DNA from: Lanius collurio
Taxonomy: Eukaryota; Chordata; Aves; Passeriformes; Laniidae
Assembly (NCBI GenBank): GCA_020086605.1
Contig: JACBWW010000016.1
Coordinates: 10,364,109 to 10,428,108 of the forward strand
Direction of reading: 5' to 3'
Length of the DNA: 64,000 nucleotides
Part shown: piece by piece, positions 53,401-64,000 of the stretch
How the letters are laid out: each line of letters starts with the position of its first letter
Numbering within the stretch: position 1 is the first letter of the stretch
The notes under the pieces: model-generated
Seen by the model: the letters and a program-made list of their open reading frames with translations, nothing else
Database searches by the model: none
What the model was told of the DNA's origin: nothing
Program-made: the position numbers and the translations under genes

Positions 53401-54837
53401 ATTTTAGGCATCAGTCAAATAATGAATGCTTCAAATTCAAAGGTCCTGAAGTCATCTTGGATGAAATTAGTGCAGCAATGGAAATAAAGTATTGAGATCC
53501 TAAGTGGAAGGATCTTAGCTGAGTAGAAGCAACTTAATTCTCTCCAATAAAGGAGGCATATACAAAGAGAAAAAAACTCACCACTTGCAGAAATTTGGGC
53601 AGCATCTCAATTCTCTTAACTACTGCAAGCAAATTCTCATGCTAAAGCTCTCGCCAGTTTCTAGAACACTGATACAGTTCCTGTTAAATTGTCTGGGAAG
53701 AGATTACAAGACGCATCTTTCTTTTGTAAGGCAAGAGACCTACAAGTAGAACACAAATAGATGAATGACCAGCTTGTAAGGCAGAAAGGAAGATTACACT
53801 TTAAAAGCAATGCAAGTATGAATCTTGATCCCAGCCTTAACATGGAGAATAGTAGTATTTAGAGATCTAGTTAAGCTTACATAGCTAAGAGAGAGACTGC
53901 TCAGTTGCAGGCCTAACACATCTTTCAACCAATCCATGCTAACTTTGGTTCCAAGCTGATACTTACAGGTACAACCACCTAGTTTACATCATGCTGATTT
54001 TTTGAATATAAAATAAAAATTGTAAAGCCACAAACAAGCTGTCAAGACACCAAACTGTTTCCCCTCTCTCTCCTCACCATGTTGTCGTATTTTCTACTCT
54101 CCTATGCAAAATGCTACACAAAAGGCAACAGCTAAACAATTGCAATATACAGCACTCTTCAGAGTTGACTGCTGTTACAATTTCATGTGGCCTAATAGCT
54201 GAATCAAGTATTCCTCCATAATACTTGCACACTCTCTACTATACATAAATAGATCACTGAAAAAGCAAATTGGTTTGCAGGTGAGGTTACAAGTATTTGT
54301 ATATGTAAGTATTTTAAGCATTTACCATCTCTACACAGCAATGACTACATATTAACACAAGAGCTCTCCAAAAGAAATGTGCAGCATTACATTTATGGTG
54401 AGATTTTGAAAAAAAAAATTCCCCATAAGCACCACAGGAGATTGTAGTTACTTGTGTCAAGTTACCTTATTTAGAGAAAAATGGTACAAGTTACTTGGCT
54501 GCACACAGAAACAGTCAAATCAGACATTTTCAGTTCTCGGTAGTCAAAAGCTACATTAGCAGGAACTGTACAAAAAACACAGGTGTACTCATATAATTTC
54601 TAAGACAGACAAGAGTACACCACATGCATGCTTCCCCCAAGCTCGCTCTGAGGGTTTAAGTACTTACCTGTCCTGTGAGGTGGAGTCTGAATACATCAAA
54701 ACCCAGCAATAAATAACGAGTCATTTAACATGCAACTAAAAATTTCAGTGGCAGTATCAATCAAGATTTAATTTGAAACTAATTTAGTAGCCAGCACGGG
54801 GAAATTTCTGAAATACTTAAAACTACAGACACTTTAA
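50493..54837. other. Non-coding stretch downstream of ZNF326
   Basis: Unique AT-rich sequence with a (TG)n tract at 53.12 kb. Alternative late poly(A) hexamers of ZNF326 could lie here. Confidence 0.55.
53123..53139. repeat. (TG)n microsatellite, about 8 units
   Basis: Uninterrupted alternating TG over 17 bases. Confidence 0.9.
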
Positions 54838-55398
54838 ACAGTAGTATTTCTTAAGTATTTTATTGCTACAAACTGGTACATCTTATCACAAAAAGCTACA
54901 AGGCATATTATAAACACATACTCTATTATACAGAGTGCAATGCAGTCCCCCAAACAGCCACACTCAACAGTACAATTTTTGAAGTTACTCATTCTGTACT
55001 ATGAGGTAAATATTTATAAGCTTACATAATAAAGCTTTTAAAATATTTACTCCACAGAACTGCCTTCCTTTTCAAATGATGAGACCAGAAGTTATTATAT
55101 CCAACTTTCAATACACACACCAAAAAAATAGGATGCTTAAAAAAATATACAACACAATGTTTGATCAGCTTTAACAGTCAGTTTTCTATAAAAAGCTCAA
55201 CTAAAATAGTCTTAATTTCATTTTAAACAAAATCAGAAACACAGAGGAATTATATAAACAAGTTCTCCATGGAATGGAATGCATGCATATGGTGGGGAAT
55301 CTTCAGCTCCATTTGAGACTATTCAAAAGTCCCAGCCACTTTAGAGCAGAAATAAAAAGCTGGTTTGCCCCCACTAACGTATTTTCATTTTCTTGCAC
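54838..55398 (-). other. ZNF326: Probable ZNF326 3' UTR (end inferred)
   Basis: AT-rich non-coding sequence directly downstream of the TAA stop on the minus strand. It ends shortly past an AATAAA hexamer at 54859-54864, followed on the transcript strand by a TGT-containing stretch. The start is certain because it abuts the stop codon. The end is a guess, as further AATAAA hexamers lie downstream (for example near 52566) and could serve longer forms. AU-rich pieces such as ATATTTA occur within it. Confidence 0.5.
54859..54864 (-). terminator. Candidate AATAAA polyadenylation signal of ZNF326
   Basis: The plus strand reads TTTATT, so the minus strand reads AATAAA, about 540 nt after the stop codon. 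Cleavage would be expected roughly 10-30 nt further toward lower coordinates. The assignment rests on position and hexamer only. Confidence 0.45.
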
Positions 55399-55560
55399 TT
55401 AGTTATCTTCAGTGTGGTCTAAAGTGAAGTCAGTTTGTTCTTCAGTTTCTTCCTCTTCTTCTTCCTCCTCTTCCTCACCCTCAGCTGGCTCATCAGCTTT
55501 GTCTTCTTCTTCCGTTTGCTGCTCCTGAGCCTGATCATTAATTTCAAAAGGATTTTCACC
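55399..55560 (-). CDS. ZNF326: ZNF326 terminal coding exon, acidic poly-Glu C-terminus
   Basis: The acceptor TACTTCAG precedes GGTGAAAATCC. There are 53 codons and a TAA stop at 55399-55401. It starts [20 protein letters not shown] and continues into a run of about eleven glutamates from GAG/GAA codons, ending LDHTEDN. Acidic low-complexity tails are typical of the family. This one is much shorter than the mammalian tail as I recall it, which suggests repeat contraction in the bird lineage or expansion in mammals. The GAG/GAA mixture makes the tract prone to length change. Confidence 0.94.
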   Translation of the reverse strand, partial: GENPFEINDQAQEQQTEEEDKADEPAEGEEEEEEEEEETEEQTDFTLDHTEDN

Positions 55561-58500
55561 CTGAAGTAGAAGATTGGAAACAAACATAATTGAGGTTTTT
55601 TGCAAGAAAATCAAAACAAGTTGGTTTTACAACTAGCAACACCACATCTTTATAGACATGGGAAACTGGGACCCAAAGAAACTCTTTCAATGAAAGTGGA
55701 AACGACACTGAGAAAAAGCCAAGTATGCTAAACACAGATTTCATTTCAACATTAAGAAATTAAAACTACATGGTTAAGTTTCAACATGTTTTAATTGAGA
55801 ACTACAGCTGCTTCCTTTTTCTCCCCAATTAAAACCAAATTGAAGCATAAGAGTTTTTCCTTACTTACACTCTTTATTTACTGTGAATAATTCTATGAAA
55901 AAAGGCAAACTCCTCAAAAAATGGAAAAGAAATCTATCATTTATTACATTGACTAGCTTGAAATTCATTCCATTGTCGACTTAGAAAAATCAACAGTTTT
56001 CTCAGTACTTTAAACACATTGGCATTCTGAGTTCTCCATTTCACACAATAGTTCACCATGGCATTACCTCAGCCTTCCCCTGTTCATAAAATTAAGAACT
56101 CTGAACAATCAATGAATAGTAACAACATAAACTATTAGTAGTTTCTTGGCGAAAGCTCATTTTGTGTTCATTCATCTGATAAAGCAAGTCTGATCTGAAC
56201 ATGACACCAACCACCAACTGCACCAGGACTAGGACTTTAAAAGTATTATTTAAAAGAAGATACAAAAGAAAAATTGAATGCTAGGCCTCTTGTCCTTTTT
56301 TGCCCTTTTTTTCCACTTCAGTTACATTTCTCAGGTAGAATGTTCCAGGTGGCTACTGAAAAATTAGAGAACTATAAAAAAGTTTGTCTTTGGTATTATT
56401 CTAAAAATTGAGAGAAATCCTAAATTCAGATTTAACCCAAAGAAATCGGAACTGATACCATGTTATAACAAAGATTTCCTCCTCTCCTGAAAGACTGCAG
56501 GCCCTGAGTGCATGAGTGCTCTACTTCATCACATGCTGTATATGAAAACTGAACTACTTCAGTCTGCAGTTCCTTATACATTTGGATAAGGATGAAAGGA
56601 ATTTGCATAATGTGAAGCCAGATACATCTCACTGAGCAGGTCCAAGCAAAAGTGCATTAAGTTCAGCCCACTGCAGAAAACACCAGTGCTGGTCATTCTG
56701 AAAACATCAGTGGTCTCCTTGTGAAGGCAATTTTGCAAGTTTGACTTTCCTCAGTTTTGGAACTGATCAATGGCAAATTTCCATGCTCCCTTCTACCAGT
56801 CTCCCGCTAGGGGGCTGTATTGGACAACGCACACCAGGCATCAGGACCATGGAAGAGGTGGCTGGAAATACAGGCAGATATTCCAGGCTCTGGCATCTGG
56901 CCATTTGCAACCTTTCCTTAACAGATATAGAACAGTTGTCTGAACCCGATTCACACACCCATCCATACATAATTTTTCAGGACAGGACTAATTTGACATT
57001 TTAAATCACTATTAACTTGGGCACTCGTTCATACCTTACCATATTTCCAAAAGACAGTATTGCTTTGTCTCAAAAACTGATAAACAATTTTGCCTGTCTA
57101 TTGTTAGGGCACAGGCAAAATCATAAATCAATTAAAAGTAATCCAGAAATAGCGTAACAACAGCATTACAGAGTCACTTAGCAAAGTAAGTGGCCCAGCA
57201 GAAAAATTCCCTCCATTTTGCTAAAATGGATTCACCGGTTTCTTAGGCCATATATCTACAACATAGGCTGCCATACCTTTCAAATTCTCTGATCTCATCA
57301 ACCACTGCTGTAAACTTTTGCCTCCGTCATGAACCCTAAAAATTCTACAGAATAAAAAGTAGCTGAGTAATGTGCACACTGTACTTCAGTACAAACCCAC
57401 ATGCTGGAGCTTTTGCTTCTAAATGTAAAGATGGAGTCATTTGCTAAGTGTTTTCTGCCCTGTTGACATTACATACAGAATTGAGGACACTGTTGATATT
57501 TGCCTGAAGTTTGTTTTGGGTTTTTTTTACAAGAGCATCCAATTAAAAACTGCCTAGATACAAATTATAAATGACAACCAAAAGCTGGTGAATCTGAAGG
57601 TGGTAATTTTTCCTGAAAATTAATTTATCTGAGACAATTTTTGACTGGCAGAATACATTAAAAGTATTTTCAATCTGTGAGCTATCTAAAAGACACAGCA
57701 CTGAGGTTAAACTCTATCAACACGGAGAAATAGCAAACATTAATTATTTTCTTTCCATGTGCATCTTACCTTCACATACAGCTCATATCGTGCCTTGACT
57801 ATAGGATTATTCAAGATGCTGGTGGCAGTAAGAACACTCTCCCTTTTTATTTGTTCTCTGTAGGCCTAGGAAACAAATTTGACAGTGAATAATTATCATG
57901 TTCCTATAACAACTGTCACACAAATTTGAATTTATGGTCAGTTTCTGTAAATAAAATAACAAACATATTACAGCCTGAACTGCTTGTTCTTAGTACTTAA
58001 GTCCAAACTATGTAAGTTCATTTAGGTTTGGTAGTGTTTATAGCATGTTGCTTTAGCATGATCAAAAGATGTATCTTGCTTATATAATGAACTATAACCA
58101 GTTATCTGTTCTCATCTACAGACAACATTCAGGCTTTTCCATCACAGCCTAACAGATTGTTGAAGATGATCCTTCTCAGTTTCAGGATTCCTTCCAACCC
58201 AAAATATTCTTTGATATTCTACAAGTCACAGAAGCTCATATATAAACAATACCTAACTTTGGCAATCTTGCTTACTCTCAGGCTCATACTACTCTTTCAA
58301 ACCTTCTACCAGCCTTAGACAGTATCATTATAAATTGTAACAGGGATTCTAGACTGCTCTCAGTTGTCTTCAAATTAAATAGATAATCACCAAGATAGGA
58401 GACACTATGTTTATTTTGCTAGAGATGCATTTTATTTTTCAATCTGAAAAACAAAATTTTTCCAATACTTAAACTCCGTAAAACAAATTCTCATAAAATA

Positions 58501-61500
58501 AACAAGTCACTTCTAGTAACTTTCTCATGATTTTCTACTGGCAGCTATTAAGCATACCAACATTTCATTAGCTGGGGTGCTTAAGTGCTGTCTACTTCCT
58601 GAGGTGTTCAACTTGGAGAGTGCAGTAAGGACATTACAGCTTTCTACAGAATAACTCACATCAACAAGAACTTAGAAATTACTTGCACCAAAAACTGTAA
58701 CACTTTTCACCTATTATTATATTATGCTTGCCTTTTTTTTTAATAATATGTCATATCTTACTTGTTTTCCTTTTGTGTGATCAGGAGATTTTAAGTGTTG
58801 CTGAACAGAACTGTGCAATGCAGGAACATAGACACTGCAAGCACTGCAGTGAACAGTCTCAACTTTCATCATATGGTCATCAGCTGTAACCCCTGCCAAG
58901 GAAGATACAACAAATCATTAACACAAAATGTGTTACTTCAGACAACTGGAAAAGCAGCTTGTTTGTATTGTACCCAAAAATTAAGAGCTCTCAGTTGTTA
59001 AACTTGTCTAACTGAACCACTGAGGAATATTCGCCTGAATTCAGGCATCCAAATTAGGCTCTCTGAGGGCAATACTGAAAGAGGAAAAGTTTTCCACTTC
59101 AGTATTCCACCTCTCCACAGACTACACATGAGACCCTGGCATAGCACAAAAAATGCCATCTATTTTTGATCAACAATAACCAATATCCTTAAAACATACA
59201 CATTTTGATACAGCAAACAAAGCTTCACCAAAGTAATTGCACTTACTTTATCCCTTATAAAAACTATTTTATTTCCTTGGCCTCCCCCACCATTAGGAAG
59301 AAGCATACGAAACCACCTCCTCTTGCAATTTTAAATATTAGCTTGATAACAGGACATTCTCAGCACAACGGAAAACAGGCCTTCCAGGACTTACAGAAAA
59401 TGGAAAAGAATTTGTAAGACTGTTAAGATGTTGCCTATATACATTTTTAGGTAGCTTTTAGTATATAAGTTCAAATTAAGGTAATACTGAAATAGTTTTG
59501 CCTAAAATAAAGCGACTCAAAGATGTCTCCTCTGGCTGTAGCCCATATTCTGAAATCCCTCAAGCAAAGAACAAGAGGATATGGCACAGCAAGGCAGAGA
59601 CACATGAAATGCCCTAGAAAACTGCCTGCAGGGCAGCCAAAGGGGAAAAAAAAAATCAGGCTGAGATGCATCTTGGGTAACCAAAAAATGCTCGAACTCC
59701 TCCTTCTGTCACTGTTCCTCCAAACCAGGGCAACTCTCCTATTTACACTTTTCCAAATCCTTGCCATCATATTTGACCACTATCACCTTACTGCTTTATT
59801 ACACTCTCTTTCAATCTACTGCATCCACCTGTTGTCACTCCTCCTACCTTATCCTGAATGAGACTGTGGCAAAGCCCACAGAATTGTTAGTCAAGTACCT
59901 AGCACGTTATCTCCCCTCATGACAAGGCTACCTGGATAGCAAACAGACAAGGTTTGCTATTTCCTGCTGTGCTTACATTCCACATTGTATCAGAAATGAA
60001 GCAAGGAATTCCAACCAGGTACAGAAAACATGTGAAAACTAACTGGATTAGTCCATTTTATCAAATTCAAAGAAAAATGAAAGGAGAAAAAGACCAGGAG
60101 AGCTCCACATTACTCACCTTCCATTATATCTTTTTCAGCAGCTTGGGAATTTTCCGTTTGGTTACTTGTCTGCTGCTTACGCATCGCTGTCTTCTTGAAT
60201 TTATTCACCATACACTCCTATAGAGGGAAAAAAATTGTAAATACCTGTGACATACAACTGTTTATATTCTAATATTAACCCAGATTTTTAAAATTCAATA
60301 TAGTTCAATAACAAACAGTAAATAATGGCTATTACTTCTTAAACCACTACTTTCAACTATTAAAGTAACAGTATTTTACAGACTTTGAATTTGCTTCAAC
60401 TTTTGGTATTATGTGCTGCACCAAAAGTCATCCACAGAAGAATTAACAGTAAGTTAAGCATACTTTGAAAATAAATCATAAATTGTAACTATATTCTCAT
60501 GTAAAAGTATCATACAGATCAAAAACAGCTGTCTTACATGAAGAAATTCCATCACTACTTTGTCAAATTTGGTTTGCTTCTGGATATGATCCAATGTCTC
60601 CTGATGAGCTGCACTCTCCAGATGTGACTCAATTTCTTTTTCTTCAAATGTTCGAAACTTGCAAAATGAGCAAGTAAATGCCATTCTATCAAGAGAAATG
60701 TTAAATATTACTATTAAAACTCCTCAAAATTATGACACTTGACAAACCCAATCAGAAAGAGGAAAAGTATTCTTTAAAGAAGCCTAAGTGAAAAAGAAAT
60801 GAAAAAAAAAATCTCAAGTTTTTCCATTATAAAGGATAAGTGCTGCAAAAATCAAATTGTATCAGGCCAGTGTCAGAGTAATGAACTATTATGCAGGAAA
60901 TACATACTGCTGAAATCAGAACCTAGGCATTTAAAAGCCACATTATTCTGTGAGTCAATCTATTGCTGCTTTCTACTTCCTGTCACCTTCTGTAGTACTT
61001 CTTGTAGGCTCAGAATCATAGTCTGGCCAGGCTGTGAATTTCTAACTATAAGTAATCAGAAGAATTCATTTAAAGCTCATTTTCCATGCAAAAACTATAT
61101 AATCTTTATAAGGAAAGAGAATCTCCTCAGTACAATGAGGAAAAGTCACCAATGCCATGATCATATACTGCACTGACATGGAACAGTTTTGTACAGCGCA
61201 GCCACTGGGCAAGATTAAGAAAGTTACAAACTTAGGTACTTATTTTTGCTACAAAACAGTTGACCACATATATATATACACACATACACATATAAAACCA
61301 GAATAAAATCAATTTCTAACAGCTTTTTAACTCAATGTGAACATACAGTTCAAAAGCAGTACCATTCTAAGCTGCTTCTCAAGTGTGCACTGATGCATCT
61401 GTGGGGGAGAAGGGGTTAGTAAATTGTGCATTTTCTGATAAAACAGTGGTCTGATGAAACACCCAGTCTTCTAAGCCACTGAATTTGGGTGCCAGGTTTT

Positions 61501-61828
61501 GGATTGAGGTTTTTTTCTTTATTTGGGTTATCTTTTTGCTTTTGCTGGGGAGTGGGGGAAGTTGAGGGGTGTGGAAGGAGGTGGGTTTTTTCCCTCATTT
61601 CTTTGTTGCATTTTATTTTCCTAAAATCAGTCCAAAGGAAAAATGATGTGCTCTTGCAGAGGCAGTAAGGGCAAGAAAAACAATGTACACAACACAGAAG
61701 TTACAGCACAAACCTGTATCCATCGCCATACTTTTCACTGTTTTTCTCCCTTCTACGCCTTTGTTTCTCTCTTCTGGCCTCAATCCGCCGCTTTTCTTCT
61801 TCCTCACTTTTAACTTCTCCTTTGCCAT
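55399..61828 (-). CDS. ZNF326: ZNF326 (DBIRD complex zinc-finger subunit), 3' part of the gene: six coding exons
   Basis: Nuclear zinc-finger protein. In the known family it pairs with CCAR2/DBC1 in the DBIRD complex, which binds RNA polymerase II and affects elongation and exon inclusion across AT-rich DNA. Spliced coding segments are 61714-61828, 60538-60685, 60118-60217, 58762-58892, 57770-57865 and 55399-55560. They total 752 nt, about 249 residues plus stop. Every intron starts GT and ends AG, and the codon phases join without a frameshift. Order of parts: basic R/K-rich region, first AKAP95-type finger, linker, second finger, conserved region, acidic tail. The match to mammalian ZNF326 is near-identical across the fingers. 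The tail is clearly shorter than I recall for mammals. The N-terminal Gly/Tyr/Arg-rich half and the start codon lie beyond the right edge, so the gene is partial here only because of the window. No inactivating change is visible. Confidence 0.95.
56804..56817 (+). promoter_or_regulatory. CTCF-like motif in the last ZNF326 intron
   Basis: CCGCTAGGGGGCTG differs from the CTCF core at two positions and keeps the central AGGGGGC. It lies inside the last intron, oriented opposite to the 17.49-kb motif. Confidence 0.3.
57770..57865 (-). CDS. ZNF326: ZNF326 coding exon after the second zinc finger
   Basis: The acceptor CTAG precedes GCCTACAGAG, and GTGAAG precedes the donor GTAAGATG. The exon is 96 nt, 32 codons in phase 0 at both ends. 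The product is [20 protein letters not shown] followed by [12 protein letters not shown]. The near-perfect family match and clean splice sites make this secure although the exon is too short to stand out as an open frame. It joins the acidic final exon as VK-GENPFE. Confidence 0.95.
58762..58892 (-). CDS. ZNF326: ZNF326 coding exon, second zinc finger
   Basis: The exon follows the acceptor TTGGCAG and ends AAACAA before GTAAGA. It gives two bases completing a glycine codon and then 43 codons starting [20 protein letters not shown]. The second finger is C-x2-C-x13-H-x5-H: CSAC, then QQHLKSPDH. It is the second AKAP95-type finger of the family. The upstream MAG in the open frame is intronic and is not a start. 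Confidence 0.96.
60118..60217 (-). CDS. ZNF326: ZNF326 coding exon, linker between the two zinc fingers
   Basis: The acceptor CTATAG precedes GAGTGTATGG and the donor is GTGAGTA. There are 33 codons plus the first base of a glycine codon. The product starts [20 protein letters not shown] and ends EKDIMEG across the junction. The [10 protein letters not shown] start is family-typical. The middle (TENSQAAE) is the variable part of the linker. At 100 nt it is small, and the 320-nt intron separating it from the first-finger exon is the shortest intron seen here. Confidence 0.93.
60538..60685 (-). CDS. ZNF326: ZNF326 coding exon, first AKAP95-type zinc finger
   Basis: The exon follows the acceptor TTGATAG and ends CTTCAT before the donor GTAAGA. 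It carries one base completing the preceding arginine codon and then 49 codons starting [10 protein letters not shown]. The finger is C-x2-C-x12-H-x5-H, with both cysteines in CSFC and the histidines in SHLESAAH. This spacing fits the AKAP95-type C2H2 finger rather than the classical TFIIIA linker type. The following [20 protein letters not shown] segment is strongly conserved in the family. The internal ATG is not a start: it directly follows a spliced arginine codon. Confidence 0.96.
61266..61290. repeat. (AT)n/(AC)n compound microsatellite in a ZNF326 intron
   Basis: ACATATATATATACACACAT then ACACA; a short compound dinucleotide tract. Confidence 0.75.
61714..61828 (-). CDS. ZNF326: ZNF326 coding exon, basic region (sixth from the 3' end)
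   Basis: The exon starts after the acceptor TTAAG and ends at TACAG before GTTTGT. It supplies two bases of a first codon, 37 full codons, and two bases of the last codon (the AG of an arginine). The product reads [20 protein letters not shown], then [17 protein letters not shown]. This is a charged, probably helical stretch with dense Arg/Lys clusters, consistent with nuclear localisation or nucleic-acid contact; that role is inference. It joins in phase to the exon carrying the first zinc finger. Another frame across it opens with ATG and looks Lys-rich, but it runs through the donor site and has no family match. Confidence 0.93.
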
Positions 61829-62627
61829 CTTAACATACAATTGAAGGATTAAATAATAAATCCAAAACAAACAACAGCAGAAGTACCTGTCTTCCCTGTC
61901 TTCTCCACAAATGCTTCAAAATGAAGAGAAAGACCCTGTACCAACATGGTTGAATGGCTTTCTTAAACATGCTGAAAGTTTTGCTTTGTTTTCCTCCTCT
62001 AAAGACAACCAATTTAAACACTTGCTTTCAACTCAGTAGTTAAGGTTTTACACTCTAGCTTACAGTCATAAAAGAAATTCAGAGTTAAACAAATCTTTCA
62101 CTGTTGTGTCTAGTTATTAAAACACCTTTTCAAGTAAGAGACCAGACAAGAGTAACTGGAAATGCAAGGGGAAAAACACATTGTTTAAAACTATCCCGCT
62201 TTTTCAGAGCACCACTGCTACAATCCCCTCACAAAATGAAACTATCTAAAGGCCATCTCTTCTACTGAGAAGGCAGTTTCCAAAACTGAAAGCAGAAGTT
62301 CTCATAAAGGAGACAAGACAGTGTTGCTTTAAGGTATGGTACCCAAACTGAACTTCAACAACTTTATTCTTTTTCCCCACCAGACTTCACTTGATTTCAC
62401 AGAAAAATATTTCAAAGATTTTCAGCCAAAAAAATAAGCCAGTTAATGGGGGTGGGGGTGAGAGAGACAAGGACAGACAGATTCACCGCACAAAAATCCA
62501 ACCAAACCTCCAGAGAAGACCTTGATTAAATTACCATCTGGCATGTAAGTAAAAGTGTGAATGAATGAATAGATGAATAGAATTTAGTTCTACAACATTT
62601 AAGACTTGCAAGGACATTGACTTTTTG

Positions 62628-62643
62628 CATAAGTGCACTTATG
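62628..62643. repeat. Perfect 16-bp palindrome in a ZNF326 intron
   Basis: CATAAGTGCACTTATG equals its own reverse complement. Confidence 0.85.
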
Positions 62644-63680
62644 TTAGTCTTTCCTATGTCTGCTTTAACAGTCTATGGACAAAGAGAACAATAATATTCA
62701 GTGGCTAGTTTTAGACCAGAAAAAAAGAGGATCACTTTGGTTTTTTTCTACAGTTCAACCTCAGAAGAGAGATCAGCCTCCATGAAATCTATCTCCATCC
62801 AAACAGCAACAGAAAGGAACATATAACAGCATCATGCACGAACACCATGACTGCAAAACACCCTGTGGCTCAAGAAGTGTCACTGAGTACTGAAAACACC
62901 TCCATGACCAACAGTTCCTGATTATCCCAAGGTTTATCATTTTGTAGCAAAGAGTTTCTAAATTTACTGAGATCCAGAGAGGAGAAAAACTCCGGTCCAT
63001 AAGACTACTTTTTTAAAAAATCAAATTGAAAACAAAAAACCACCTACCTACCCACAGAGGCAATTCCCATACTGATCTCAGGATTTAAATTTCATTTAGT
63101 GCATTACCATCAACCCTGGAAATATGCAAAGGATCACTTGTTTTACTGCTGTAAAAATCATTTGGTATGATGACTCTGTGGAGTGAAATGGCCTCTATTT
63201 TGACCCTCAAGCTCACAAACTGAAGTGCCTGTCCTGTTAGAATCTGGGGAATGGAGACCTGAACCTATATATAAACTAAAAACTCCCTCTTTCTTCAGTG
63301 CACTTATGCAAACTTTTTTTTAAAAAAAGAAACTCATACAATTTAAAAATAATCTCAAAATATCTACTGTTACTTCAAGAAAATAAACACCCATTTGGCT
63401 GAAAATTTCAAGCCCTCCTTTCCATCAAATGAGACTATGCAATATGCAATAAGGCAGCACACAAGGAAAGAGGAACTACAAATAATTTCAGCCTTATCAC
63501 TGGACTTCTTTGTCTATGTGTCTGGAATCACTACAGTTAATATACACTTTAAATGATTTTATGTAAACTAATAATAATTCTATTTCATTAAGACTGTACG
63601 TGACATAAACCCCACATTCCTGACAACAGCTCTCCAAGATAACTGAATCCACTTTTATAAAAGTGACTCACCTAGGGTTT

Positions 63681-63750
63681 AAGGGTGAGGTTGATCAGCT
63701 AGTGGGATAAATAATAGGATATGGGTGAGGAACCAGTGGGATGAACAACA
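63681..63750. repeat. Possible diverged tandem pair, about 40 bp period
   Basis: GGGTGAGG...AGTGGGATAAATAA is followed by GGGTGAGG...AGTGGGATGAACAA, the second unit about ten bases shorter in the middle. This suggests an old local duplication in the intron. Confidence 0.5.
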
Positions 63751-63945
63751 TTCAAGCAATGGAGTGGAAGCAAGTATAGAAGACCACGATTTTTTTTTCA
63801 CAAAAAATTAAAAAAAAAAAAAAAGGCAAGCAACAACATATTGAAATAATCAGAGAAGAGACACTGTAAGCATGAAAAAACAAACCAAGTAATGGATGGA
63901 TGTTACAAATAACCACTTTTCCACAGCTTAAATTTTTTAACGCTT

Positions 63946-63961
63946 AAAAAAAAAAAAAAAA
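63946..63961. repeat. A16 homopolymer in a ZNF326 intron
   Basis: Sixteen A after CGCTT; on the gene's strand this is a T-run. Confidence 0.85.
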
Positions 63962-64000
63962 CAAACCAAAGTCATGCTACCAAATAACTACTAGAGATAC

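Larger units (their letters stand above)
61829..64000 (-). other. ZNF326 intron (partial), upstream of the first exon seen
   Basis: Non-coding on both strands as far as I can see. I looked for the glycine/arginine-rich and KKPKLAKP-type family segments that should lie upstream and did not find them, so the preceding exons are outside the window. It holds A-runs at 63810-63824 and 63946-63961 and a 16-bp palindrome at 62628-62643. Confidence 0.7.

Noticed and set aside
59523..59861. 112-codon plus frame opposite a ZNF326 intron
   Set aside because: No family resemblance; intronic antisense chance frame.
61613..61870. 85-codon minus frame starting within the ZNF326 basic exon region
   Set aside because: It is the wrong frame, running through both the acceptor and the donor. 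The spliced ZNF326 frame explains the exon fully.
1..64000. CRISPR array, tRNA, rRNA, bacterial operon or intact endogenous retrovirus
   Set aside because: No regularly spaced repeats, cloverleaf, rRNA-like sequence, LTR pair or gag/pol frames could be recognised. The sequence is vertebrate nuclear in character.

Overview
The window looks like bird nuclear DNA: AT-rich, intron-bearing, with no dense coding. The only dispersed repeats that can be named with confidence are chicken-repeat-1 (CR1) LINE copies, and there are older palindromic DNA-transposon relics of a kind common in reptile-lineage genomes. The window carries one recognisable protein-coding gene, cut by the right edge. It lies on the minus strand and is the 3' half of ZNF326 (ZIRD/ZAN75), the zinc-finger subunit of the DBIRD complex. 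That complex links RNA polymerase II elongation to exon choice.

Six coding exons of ZNF326 can be placed to the base: 61714-61828, 60538-60685, 60118-60217, 58762-58892, 57770-57865 and 55399-55560. All introns are GT-AG, all codon phases agree across junctions, and together they encode about 249 residues: a basic arginine/lysine-rich region, two AKAP95-type zinc fingers, a conserved helix-rich stretch and a short poly-glutamate tail. A 3' UTR of about 0.55 kb with an AATAAA signal near 54859-54864 is the best guess for the transcript end. Upstream exons lie beyond position 64000.

From 1 to about 54,800 I see no protein-coding gene. This is the region downstream of ZNF326. In vertebrates it is normally the gene desert between ZNF326 and the homeobox gene BARHL2, so its function, if any, is probably regulatory. 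It contains: (i) CR1 copies at 5498-6428, 39761-41229 (a nested composite) and 47822-49618, all with their sense strand on minus, plus an internal CR1 fragment at 50276-50492 in the opposite orientation; (ii) a cluster of ancient palindromic MITE-like relics at 24.8-25.8 kb; (iii) a pair of diverged copies of an unnamed old repeat at about 2973 and 21910; (iv) AT-rich blocks with homeodomain (TAATTA/TAATTG) and POU octamer motifs that are candidate conserved non-coding elements; (v) two perfect TTACGTAA D-box palindromes 25 bp apart at 28.17 kb; (vi) CTCF-like motifs at 17.49 and 56.8 kb; and (vii) small tandem duplications and perfect palindromes.

The many other open frames of 60-128 codons lack splice context, family resemblance or codon structure and are treated as chance. 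I found no rRNA, tRNA, CRISPR array or clear endogenous retrovirus. No wholly new system is evident. The most worthwhile leads are the paired D-boxes, the MITE cluster, the inverted CR1 pair and the homeodomain-rich blocks.
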